From Ailurus styani (taxonomy: Eukaryota; Chordata; Mammalia; Carnivora; Ailuridae), in NCBI GenBank assembly GCA_002007465.1, contig LNAC01000137.1, forward strand, positions 1,493,554 through 1,557,553: a stretch of 64,000 nt of DNA. The letters run 5' to 3'. The position numbers and the translations under genes were made by a program. The notes beneath the pieces are model-generated. The model searched no databases, had not been told where the DNA came from, and worked only from the letters and a program-made list of their open reading frames with translations. Positions 55,471 through 64,000 of this stretch are shown here, in pieces (the first letter of the stretch is position 1; every line of letters begins with the position of its first letter).

Positions 55471-56344
55471 CAGGTGGGAAACACCATTGTTACATTGTTA
55501 CTAGCACCAGGGAAAAAAATAACTTGGTTTGAGATATCAAAGTTGTACTCTTTGTTACATTGGCAGTGGTTTCCCGACTCATCTTCCCGCTCTTGAATCT
55601 ACCCTTCCTGACACAGTCATCGTTAACTGGAGGGATGGAGACTGCGAAGTGCCCTTCCCCCAGGTGAACCGAGGCTCTGGAAAGTCTTTTTCACTGGAGA
55701 CTAGTTTTTTGTAGTGGAGAACACTCTGGGCGTCGTGGTTACTTATGGGTACTGGGTTCAGAATGATTACTTTCCCCCTTCTACCTGCCAGAGACAGAAA
55801 GTGATTTTTCTCTTGACCCTTCACCATGAGAACCTAGTGGGGTTCATGGAGGTGAAACCCATAAAAGTCTGACCCCTGCCCTCATGACTCCAGCACCCAG
55901 GAGAGTCTCACTCTCCCTGTAGTCCACACACTGCCTCCAGCAATTCATCAGAATTGCCATCTGAGTGTTCCTATTGGTTTTGGGTTCCAGCAGCTTCCAC
56001 TCCAGGGAAGTTGACCTTGGCTATGATTCTCTGTACTCACCTATCTGTCCAGATTTGAGGGTGCTGGTTTGCCCTGCAATCCCAGTTTTCTGGTGGGTTC
56101 AAGAAAAGTCGCTCGTTCTCAGTTTGTTCAGCTTTTTTCCTTGTTGTCAAGTCAGGAGTGACAACCTCTAAGCTCTTCATTTGTTGAAGCTGAAACTGAA
56201 AGTCTGAGACAGGCTAGGTTTTGGTTGCCTGAAGCTATAGCTCTTTCATTGGCCAGTTTGGCTTTGACCCTGAAATCCAACAGTTGGTAGTAACAAGCCC
56301 ATCTGCCTGAAAGATACACTTCATATTACTTGAATCCATGTAAA
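55471..56344. other. Non-repetitive noncoding DNA
   Basis: No supported gene or clear repeat. Confidence 0.4.
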
Positions 56345-57159
56345 CTTATTGAGACTTGTTTTATAGGCCAGAAAATGTTCTATCTTGGTAAATTCCATAC
56401 ACTTGAGAACAATGTGTATCCTGCTGTTGTTGAGTGGAGGTTTTTTTAAGACGTCAATCTGGTCAAGGCTTGAGGTGTTCAAGTCTACTACATTTCTGCT
56501 GATTTGCTATTTGATGAATGAATAGCTATCATTAGCTATTGAGGGAGCATTTTCTAAAAATCTCTGGCTATAATTATGTATTTGTCTTTTTCTCTTTGTT
56601 GTTTTTTTCTCCACTTATTTTGAAGTTTTGCTAGTAGGTGCATAAACATTTAAGATTGTTATGCTCACTTGATTAAGTGACCCCTATGTGATTGTGAAAT
56701 GACTTTCTTTACTCTAGGCAACATTCTTTGCTCTGACATACACTTTATCTGACATAAATATGGTCCCTCTAACATTCTCTTGGTTCGTGTCAGCATAGTC
56801 TATTTTTTCTATCCTTTTAACGTATCTGTGTCTTTATATTTAAGAGGCATTTCCTGTAGGCAGCATATAGTTGGGTATTGATTTTTTTACATAATTTGAC
56901 AATCTCTGCCTTCTAGAATGGAGTGTTTATACAAATTACCTTAATAAGACCATTAACATGGTGAGGTTTGAGTCTATCATCTTTCTATTTGTTTCTATGT
57001 GTCTCCTCCGTTCTGGGTTCTTTTTTTTTCTCTTTTATCAGCCTGCTTTGGGATTAATTGAGTACTTTTTATGACTCCATTCTATGACCTTTGTTGGCTC
57101 ATTTAACTCTTTGCTTTGATAGTTCTGTGTTGCTTTAGGGTTTAGAGTACACTTCATGT

Positions 57160-57705
57160 TAACAATGGAAGTTGAAGAGTCAATTGCTAAAGATTAAGAC
57201 TTGTGGGACTCAAAATGGCCATGCTTACAAAGCTATAGGAAAAGGTATAAAACATCACAATAAATACATAAGAGCATTAAAGTAAAAACATGCATCACCA
57301 CCAAAGGCTATCTCACTGTGGGGGGGTCTGGAAATGTCAGAAGGAGTCTTCTATTGCTTCCCTTTTTATAAGGGCCATAGCCAAACACAATTTATCTCTT
57401 GGATCAGGAACCACTGTTGTGTATACAGAGCACCTCAGAACCAAGTAGCCCCAAATGGCCCCTTGTCCAGTCATGTACTCATATTCTTGCTACACACCGA
57501 TAGACTCCTCCAGCAGTCTCAATAAGTGATGCTGGAAAGTTGTAAAAATTGCCCCCAAATTTCTAGGACCCCTGGTTTCAAGGCAATACTATGAATGGGC
57601 ATGTTTCATTCCTTTACTAAGGGTCATGCCTTTACTATGCAGAAACTTTAGCAAAATGGCTCAGATTAATTTCGAGCCCACTGGAATTAACCCTTACAGC
57701 ACACT
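57160..57705. repeat. Unidentified insertion inside the old L1
   Basis: L1 text breaks after 'gtttagagtacactt' and resumes at 'cactctttaatatatcatgg'. The 545 bp between does not belong to L1. It begins and ends with TGTTAAC...CTTACA-like termini. A solo LTR is possible but not proved. Confidence 0.5.
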
Positions 57706-58623
57706 CTTTAATATATCATGGTCTACCATCAAGTGATTATTTCACCACTTCTTGTGGAATATAAGAACCTTAAAACAGCGGACGTCCATTTCTCTCCTCA
57801 TGGCCTATATCCTATATACAGTTGTCATTATGTGTTTTATTTATGCATATGTTATCAACCGCACAATACAATGTTATTGTCTTTGTTTGAGAAGTCAATT
57901 ATATTTTTAATGTTTTAAATAATAATAAGAAAAGGTCTTATATATTTATACTTTCAGTGACCATTTTTCTTGCCTTTGGTTTCTATATGTTCAGCCAGAT
58001 TTCCAGCTGGTGACGTTTTCTTTCTGCCTTTTTTTGTCTCTCCAGTCCTCCTTTCCTGCTTTCTTTGGCATTAAGGGAATGGTTTCCTAGTGTTGTATTT
58101 TCAGTCCCTCAGTGGTTTTTTTCACTGTATTTTTTTTAGTTATTTCTTTAGTCCTTGCACTAAGGCTTATGCTGTATGTCTTAACTCATTAGAATCTACT
58201 TTAGATATGAGAACTTAACTACAATGAGATCTAGAAATGTCCATTCTCTGTAACTATTCTCTTTGCCCCCTTGTGCTATTATTTTTACACATATTACATC
58301 TATAGATGTGTTATAAACCCAACAACACATTGCTATAATTATTACTTTATATAATTCTATGTCTTTTAAAGGAGCTGAGAAAAGAAAGTAAAGCAAATAT
58401 ATATTTATAGCTTTTGTTATATTTACTTTCTATTTGCCATTTCTGGTTTCTTTCATTAGTCCTGTGGATTCAGTTTTATCTGATTTATCATCTGGTCTAA
58501 TACCATCCCATAGAGCTTTGTTCCTACCCACTTCCTGTATACTGTTATTGTCAAGTATATGACATATCTATATGTTATAGGTCTAACAATACAACTATAT
58601 ACATATTTTACATGTGCATTTTA

Positions 58624-58661
58624 TTTTATTTTTTTAAAGATTTACTTATTTGAGAGAGAGT

Positions 58662-58709
<48 letters not shown>

Positions 58710-58853
58710 ATGAGCAGGGAGAGAGGCAGAGGGAGAGGGAGAAACAGGCTCCCCGTTAAGCAGGTAGCCCCATGCTGGGCTCCATCCCAGGACCTTGGGA
58801 TCATGACCTGAGCCGAAGGCAGACGTTTAACAAACTGAGCCACCCAGGTGCCC
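58624..58853 (-). mobile_element. Can-SINE with expanded (GA)n, antisense
   Basis: 'ttttttaaagatttacttat', GA run (about 58653-58704), 'ggctccatcccaggaccttg', head complement 'gagccacccaggtgccc'. Target-site duplication 'tttacatgtgcatttta' (58607-58623) versus 'tttacatacacatttta' (58854-58870). Confidence 0.95.
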
Positions 58854-61545
58854 TTTACATACACATTTTAAAATCAGTATGGGGAGAAGAAATAGGCACC
58901 TATATTGCCTTTTATAATTACATTATTATCTTTACTGGTGCTCGCGTGTGCGCAAGTGAGTGTGTATGTGTGTGTATTTGAATTGTTTTCTTAGGTCATT
59001 TGCTTTCTGCCTGAAGAAGTATTATGCCTCTTATAAGATGGGTCTATGACAATGAATTCTCTGGTTTTGTTTATCTGGGAATGTCCTTATTTCATTTGAA
59101 CTATAGGTAGCTTTGCCAGATGCAGGACCCGTGGCTGGTTGGCTGTAGGATTGGTTTCTCTCACTGGCACTTCCTGTCGCCTCTACTTCTTTTCCTGTAT
59201 ATGAGTCATATTTTCATATTTCTTTGCGTGTTTTGTCATTTTTTTTGAAAACTGGATGATTTTATATAACACACTGTAACAACTCTAGATACTGGTTTTC
59301 CTCCTCCAGGTCTTCTCGTTGTTTGCTTGTTTGTTTGCTTATTGGTCCAGCTGGCTGGACTTTTAGGGAAGTCTCTTCCCCCACATTGTGAAGCCTCTGG
59401 CTTTGCTCCCTGGGAGGTGCTGCCTCGGACAAGCATGCGGTCACCCTGGAATGACAGTCTCTAAGCAGAGCTCTCTGACAATTTCGTAGGCTGCAATCAA
59501 CTTTAGGCACCATGAATTGCCAGCTAATTACTCTATGGTTTTACATAATGTCCTGGGGCAAATACAGCTCCCCAGCCTGATCCCATTAAACTCATAATCC
59601 TTTCCAGGGTTAGTTTCTTGAGATTCGTGTTTGAGGTGTGTTCTGACCCCAGGAGAGATCTTCTTAGCTGTCCTTTTCCTGGTTGTCTCTGGTAAACTAC
59701 CTGGCTTGTGATTTCATATGTGTTCTTATTACTAATTAATTTTTTCCCTCTCTCTTGGGGCCCTATTGTCTTCATGTCTTTAACTTCTGACATTTTGATT
59801 GTGTCTTGGTGTAAGTCTCTCTGGGGTCCTCTTATTTGGAACTCTCTGGGCTCCATGGATCTAGATGTCTATTTCCTTCCCCAAGTAAAGAAGTTTCAAC
59901 CATTATTTCTTCAAATAAGATTTCTGCCCCCTTTCTCTCTCTTTTCTCCATCTGGGAGACCGATGATGAGAATGTTAGTCCATTTGATGTTGTCCCTTAA
60001 GCGATCTCCACTCTTTTTCACTTTTATTTTTTTTTTCTCCTGCTCTGTTTGGGTGAGTTCCACTCATCTTTCAGTTGACTGATCCTTTCTTCTGCTTAAT
60101 GTAGTCAGCTGTCAAACCCCGCAAGTGTATATTTCAATTGCCTTATTTTATTCTTCAGCTCTGTGACTTCTGTTTGGTACCTTCTTATTTTTCCATCTCT
60201 TTGTTGAAGTTCTCACTGTGATCAACCATTCTACCCCCACTTGGTGAGCATCTTTACGACCATTGCTTTGAATTCTTTATCAGAGGTAAGCATAAATTAC
60301 TTATCTCCATTTCACTAAGGCTTTTTTCTGAGGTTTTATCTTGTTCTTCCCTTTGGAATATATTTGTCTGTTTTTGTTTTCGTTTGTTTCACTTCGTTTG
60401 ACTCTCTGCGTTGGTTTCTATATAGTAGATGAAACTGTGCTGTCTCCGTCTTGAAGGAGTGTAGGAGATGAACCTTGTCACTCAGCCCTGCCTCAGCTCT
60501 TTGTTGACTCTCAAACCTTGGTGCTTGTCCAAGCAGACGATTACCAGTCTAATGGCTCCCAGTAGTTGAGGATGTACCAAGACCTGACAGTGTCCCAAAG
60601 AGAAGGATCTCAGCAGCCAGATTCAGACTTACTGGAAGCCAGACCCTCAGGCATCAGTTTTTAAAAGTATGCAAATATATATAGTCCTGTGGGATCACAA
60701 GTGCAGGTCCCCCTGGCCTCCAGAGCCAAGCAAGGTACAGTGGCCCCTGGCAGCTGCCACCCAAATGGGCACCAGACACGGGTACCCTCGAGGAGACACT
60801 AGTGCTCCAGGCTGCAGCAGAGGGTGAGCCTAAAGATAGAGCCTGCCCTCCAATGTCTCTGGAGAGGATCACAGTCAGCCCCTACATGCATGTTTAATTA
60901 GAAGCCTGTTCCTCCAGTCTCAGCCTGATTATGATCAGCGGATAGGCCTCTTTCACAGAAAGACCGAGCTCCTGGGTCTGTTGCCTCTTGCTGGGCCCGG
61001 GGGTGGCAGCTGTTTAAGAACCCTGTCGCCTTTGGTTATAGTCTTGTGGACCCAGCAATATAAGTCCTACTGGCCACCAGAGCTCGGCCATGTAGAGGTG
61101 TCCCCGGAAGCCACCACAAAACGCGGGGCACCAGATAGAACTATGAGCTCCTTTCTGGGCGGCACCAATTATTAGAGTCCCCTAGGACAAGGAGTGCAAG
61201 CTGGTCTCCAGGGCCAAGTGACCAAGAGACTCCCCAGGCCACAGCAGCAAAAATCAGGGCCTTGTGTGCGTAAAAGCTCCCTCCCAGGAGAAACTGGGGC
61301 TCTGGTGGGTGCCTTTGTATCACTTATGTCTGGGTGCATCCACCATCCTCAAACTGGGCCTGGAAGCTGATGGGCCCGAACCCTCCAGCTCTCTAACAGC
61401 GGTTCCTGGGCTCACTACAGGCTTGTGGGGCTTGGGATATGAGCCCCATCGGTTTTCAAAGTTAATGTTTTGTAGGCTTGTCCCTCAAGTGTATGTCTTA
61501 AAAGTTGGGATGCCTGATGTGGGCTCAATGTAGGTGAACTGTTTC

Positions 61546-62419
61546 ATTGGGTTTTTTACTTTAAATAAATGGGATTTTTGAAATGCTAAAGAAAACTTAA
61601 ATTCTAAATAAGCAAGGTACTTTAAAAAGGGGGGGGAATGGGAAGTATAGTTATTTTGACATTTTAGGTTCCATCAAAAGAAACAAAAAAAAGTCTGCCA
61701 CCCCAGGGGAAATGATATAAACTCTTCTGGATTCACAGCAGTGCTGGAATTCTCTGGTAATTCCCAGAGGAGCCAAGACTACCTCTGGAACAATCTAACT
61801 ATTGGAAACCACTAGCGTCTGGCAGGAAGCCAACTAGAACAGGGCAAACGGCTCGGGCACGCCATCCTGAGTCCTGAGAGTCTGGATCAATCCCAGGGGC
61901 CCAGGCCTGCCTGTGGCAAAGTTGTGAATAAGCAAAGCAAAGACCGTCTCCAATCTCCACCCACTTCCCTAGTCCCTTCCTAATTCTCCCCCTCTTTAGC
62001 CTTGATCTCTTTCCGGGCCTCCTCCCACTCCTCCTGCCTCTCCCCTCAATTTCTATTCTGCTTGTGTGATGAGCACTGAAGGTACAAAGCCACCCACGTC
62101 AGGGCCCTGGCATTTTAATAGGGAGCTCCTCTACACCCAAAGTATTTAAGAGTATGTAATGCTTCTCTATTGCTAGGAATTCAAGCCTATAAACTAACGG
62201 TGAGAAGCATGTGTGTTCTCAAGCACCACACTCCCTGCCCCATTAGAAGTCAGCTCAGGTTTGGTGAAGCACCAAGGACTACCTCCTCACATCTCACTGC
62301 GGGCAGGTGGGGTTGTACGGGTCATGGATATGACCTCAAACTCCACTGCTCTGCGCCAGGTCACACATGACCTTGTGCTCCACACATACACCCACACCCT
62401 TGCCGTCTGGCTTAGCTTA
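61546..62419. other. Non-repetitive noncoding DNA
   Basis: No supported gene or clear repeat. Confidence 0.4.
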
Positions 62420-62745
62420 CTCACCTTCAGTCTCAGTTTGGATGTCCCTCTCTTCGGGGGACCTTCCTCAGTGGTTCCCCAAATCTGGGTCTTGTCCCCC
62501 TGATGTACCCCTATAACACCGAACACCTTCCTCTCTCAACACTTGTCACGCTGATTTGCTACTCAGTTAACCAGTAGCCATCACAGCCCTGTCCTTCAGC
62601 AGGTACTTAGTTTACTGACTAATCTATAAAAGATGTACCTCTGCAGAGACCGTGACTGCCTTGTCCCCCATTGTATCCTCAGCATCCAGTCCAGTGCTTA
62701 GGCCACGATAGGCACACAATAAATATTCTTTAATTGAAAGAGGTC
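62420..62745 (+). repeat. L2 LINE 3' region
   Basis: 'cgtgactgccttgtccccca', 'ttgtatcctcagcatccagt' and 'ataggcacacaataaatatt' form the L2 3' end. Upstream blocks are degraded. Confidence 0.75.
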
Positions 62746-63104
62746 TTCATAAAAAGCGTATTTGGACCTATGTTGATAATGTCCTGGTATCCTCATTACA
62801 AGAGGCAACTCAGTGACCTTTTCTAGACGGTCAGGATGGGGGACGGAACAAGATAAAGGGAAAGGTCTGGGACAGCTGTCCAGGGCTGTGGGAGCGGGCT
62901 CCTCTCTTCAATCACAGCTTTAGTTTTTTAGGGCTGCTTAACCTGAGGCTCATCACTAGGGCTCATTTATCCAGAAGATAAAATGAATCTCTGACACTTT
63001 TATCAAACATTCCTGCCAATCGCTGTATGTGCATTTTTCTGGAAGGAGGCCCATGGTCTTCAATGAGTCACAAAAGGCTGCGACACAGAATCATTGTCCT
63101 AGAC
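62746..63104. other. Non-repetitive noncoding DNA
   Basis: No supported gene or repeat. Confidence 0.4.
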
Positions 63105-63260
63105 CCGTACAGTCTGATATGATAGCCACTAGCCACATGTAGCTATTTAAGTCTAAATTTAATTTAAATTTTCAAAGCCTTAGGTACATTAGCTACACAT
63201 CAAGTGCTCAATAACCACCACTGGACAGCCCAGATATAGAGTATTTTCATGATTGCAGAA
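63105..63260 (-). repeat. MER3-type hAT element
   Basis: 'gatagccactagccacatgt', 'agctatttaagtctaaattt', 'catcaagtgctcaataacca' and 'gaaagttctgcagagctct'. Same family as 20146-20292, opposite orientation. Confidence 0.75.
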
Positions 63261-63558
63261 AGTTCTGCAGAGCTCTATGTCGGTAGCATTCCTCTGCATT
63301 CAGTGTACAGACAAGATTTGTTTAAATCACGCAGTGTTTTGTAAAATGAATTGCCATCGTTTGGAAGTGAACCCATCAGACGTCCGAAACCGATTTCTTT
63401 TGGGAAACGGGAACTGTCTCCCAGTTTGGGACCTTGCAATCGTGGCAACTGGGACGCACAGGACTGCCGTTTAGTTGGCCCCCCGGCCTACTGAAGCTAC
63501 TTGCTTGGCTCTCCTCGACATTGGGGTTTGCGACCCTCGTTTCTAGGGGACCTCAGCC

Positions 63559-63612
63559 ACCCTGGTTTCTTTTCTTCTTCTTTTTCTTTTTTTTTTTAAC
63601 CCTGGTTTCTTT
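63559..63612 (-). repeat. T-rich tract flanked by 14-bp direct repeats (tail-only insertion)
   Basis: 'accctggtttcttt' occurs at 63559-63572 and 63599-63612 around a 26-base T-rich stretch. On the minus strand this is an A-rich tail with a target-site duplication and no element body. It lies just upstream of the CpG island. Confidence 0.7.
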
Positions 63613-63639
63613 CCAGTCTCTTGTGCTTGTAACCAGACT

Positions 63640-64000
63640 CCAAGTTCGGGTAAGTGGGGTCGAATTTGGTGTAGGAGCGCATCATGGGACGGGGTCTAGG
63701 GCTGGGATTCGGGCGCCCCGCTGGAAGTTGGGGAGGGGCAGCGCCGCCCTCCCTCCCTCCGTTCGATTCTCCCGAACTGGGAGAAGAGAGAGGGAATTTT
63801 ATCGCGACCATCTGTTGCTTGACAAAGAACTTCTTGCCCGTCTCCCGAAGAGCCCTCCAGTCCCCAGCCCAGTACGCCTGGGCCCGCCCCTCGCAACCAG
63901 ATCGCGGGGAGGGGCCGAGGCGAAACCCGAGCCCCGCGCCCACCGCCCGGGCAGGCGACGTGGCTCGGCGGCGCCGGCCTCCCCCCGCAGCGCGGCGGCC
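63640..64000. promoter_or_regulatory. Edge of a CpG-island promoter
   Basis: The last 360 bp are GC-rich with roughly 30 CpG in the final 300 bp. GC-box-like 'gggcccgcccc' and 'ggggaggggcc' motifs are present. A consensus splice donor 'ggtaagtgg' lies at 63649-63657 (plus strand) and an acceptor-like 'tttctttccag' ends at 63616. These hint at a plus-strand exon, but a minus-strand transcript is also possible (a 115-codon frame at 63596-63943). The gene is beyond the window and cannot be named. Confidence 0.7.

Larger units (their letters stand above)
56345..61545 (-). repeat. Old LINE-1 retaining 5' UTR, ORF1 and start of ORF2
   Basis: On the plus strand the order is: ORF2 N-terminal region in antisense ('gaacaatgtgtatcctgctg', 'gtaggcagcatatagttggg', 56345-57160 and onward from 57706), then ORF1 in antisense ('caaccattatttcttcaaat' near 59898), then a GC-richer 5' UTR to about 61545 with 'gggcttgggatatgagcccc' and repeated 'tggcctccagagccaagcaa'-type units (60713, 61067 and 61200). 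All frames are broken. The 3' half of the element is absent. A roughly 545-bp insertion (57160-57705) and a Can-SINE (58624-58853) lie inside. Confidence 0.8.

Noticed and set aside
56345..61545. LINE-1 open reading frames as genes
   Set aside because: All frames are broken by many stops and indels, so it is annotated as a repeat.
63596..63943. 115-codon minus-strand frame in the CpG island
   Set aside because: GC-rich DNA tends to have long frames by chance. I do not recognise the protein, and the direction of transcription is unknown, so it is mentioned only as a possibility.

Overview
The window is vertebrate nuclear DNA, almost certainly from a caniform carnivore and most likely a mustelid or close relative. 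The main evidence is 17 copies of the tRNA-derived Can-SINE. Each has a head reading GGGGCACCTGGGTGGCTCAG, a CT-rich body and an A/T-rich tail, and the body often carries the 'CACAAGTAGGCAGAGAGGCAGG' type of sequence on the opposite strand. Young carnivore LINE-1 3' ends and the usual mammalian fossils (MIR, L2, MER5A, MER3, MaLR/ERVL LTRs, old L1) support this. The family names come from memory of consensus sequences, not from a database search.

I find no protein-coding gene that I can support. Every open frame is short (180 codons or fewer), and the longest lie in microsatellites, SINEs, LINEs or LTRs. The window reads as intergenic or deep intronic sequence. It becomes CpG-rich only at its right edge (about 63,640-64,000), which looks like the start of a CpG-island promoter that continues outside the window. 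A second, weaker CpG-rich block lies at 40,370-40,830.

Layout: 1-6.8 kb is mostly non-repetitive, with a poly-C tract beside an unresolved base (5,284). 6.8-14.5 kb holds old L1 and L2 pieces, an LTR-like element, two Can-SINEs, an assembly duplication around an N (9,445) and a small retrocopy with a perfect target-site duplication (13,647-13,785). 14.5-25 kb is dense in SINEs, MIRs, hAT-type DNA transposons and microsatellites. 25-33.7 kb is mostly non-repetitive, with a Tigger-like transposon and a block with the look of a conserved enhancer. 33.7-42.3 kb is again repeat-rich and includes a SINE cut off at an N (35,070). 42.3-47.1 kb contains three more repeat-free AT-rich blocks. 47-55.5 kb is a nest of L2, L1 and LTRs inserted into each other. 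56.3-61.5 kb is one old L1 in antisense that keeps its 5' UTR, ORF1 and the start of ORF2. 61.5-64 kb leads into the CpG island.

There are no genes working together here, so the interest lies in genome structure. It includes three candidate 'tail-only' retroinsertions (target-site duplications around nothing but an A-rich tract), a SINE that replaced part of an L1, two SINEs at one target site, three assembly faults marked by N, and several repeat-free AT-rich blocks that may be regulatory. I saw no novel gene system.
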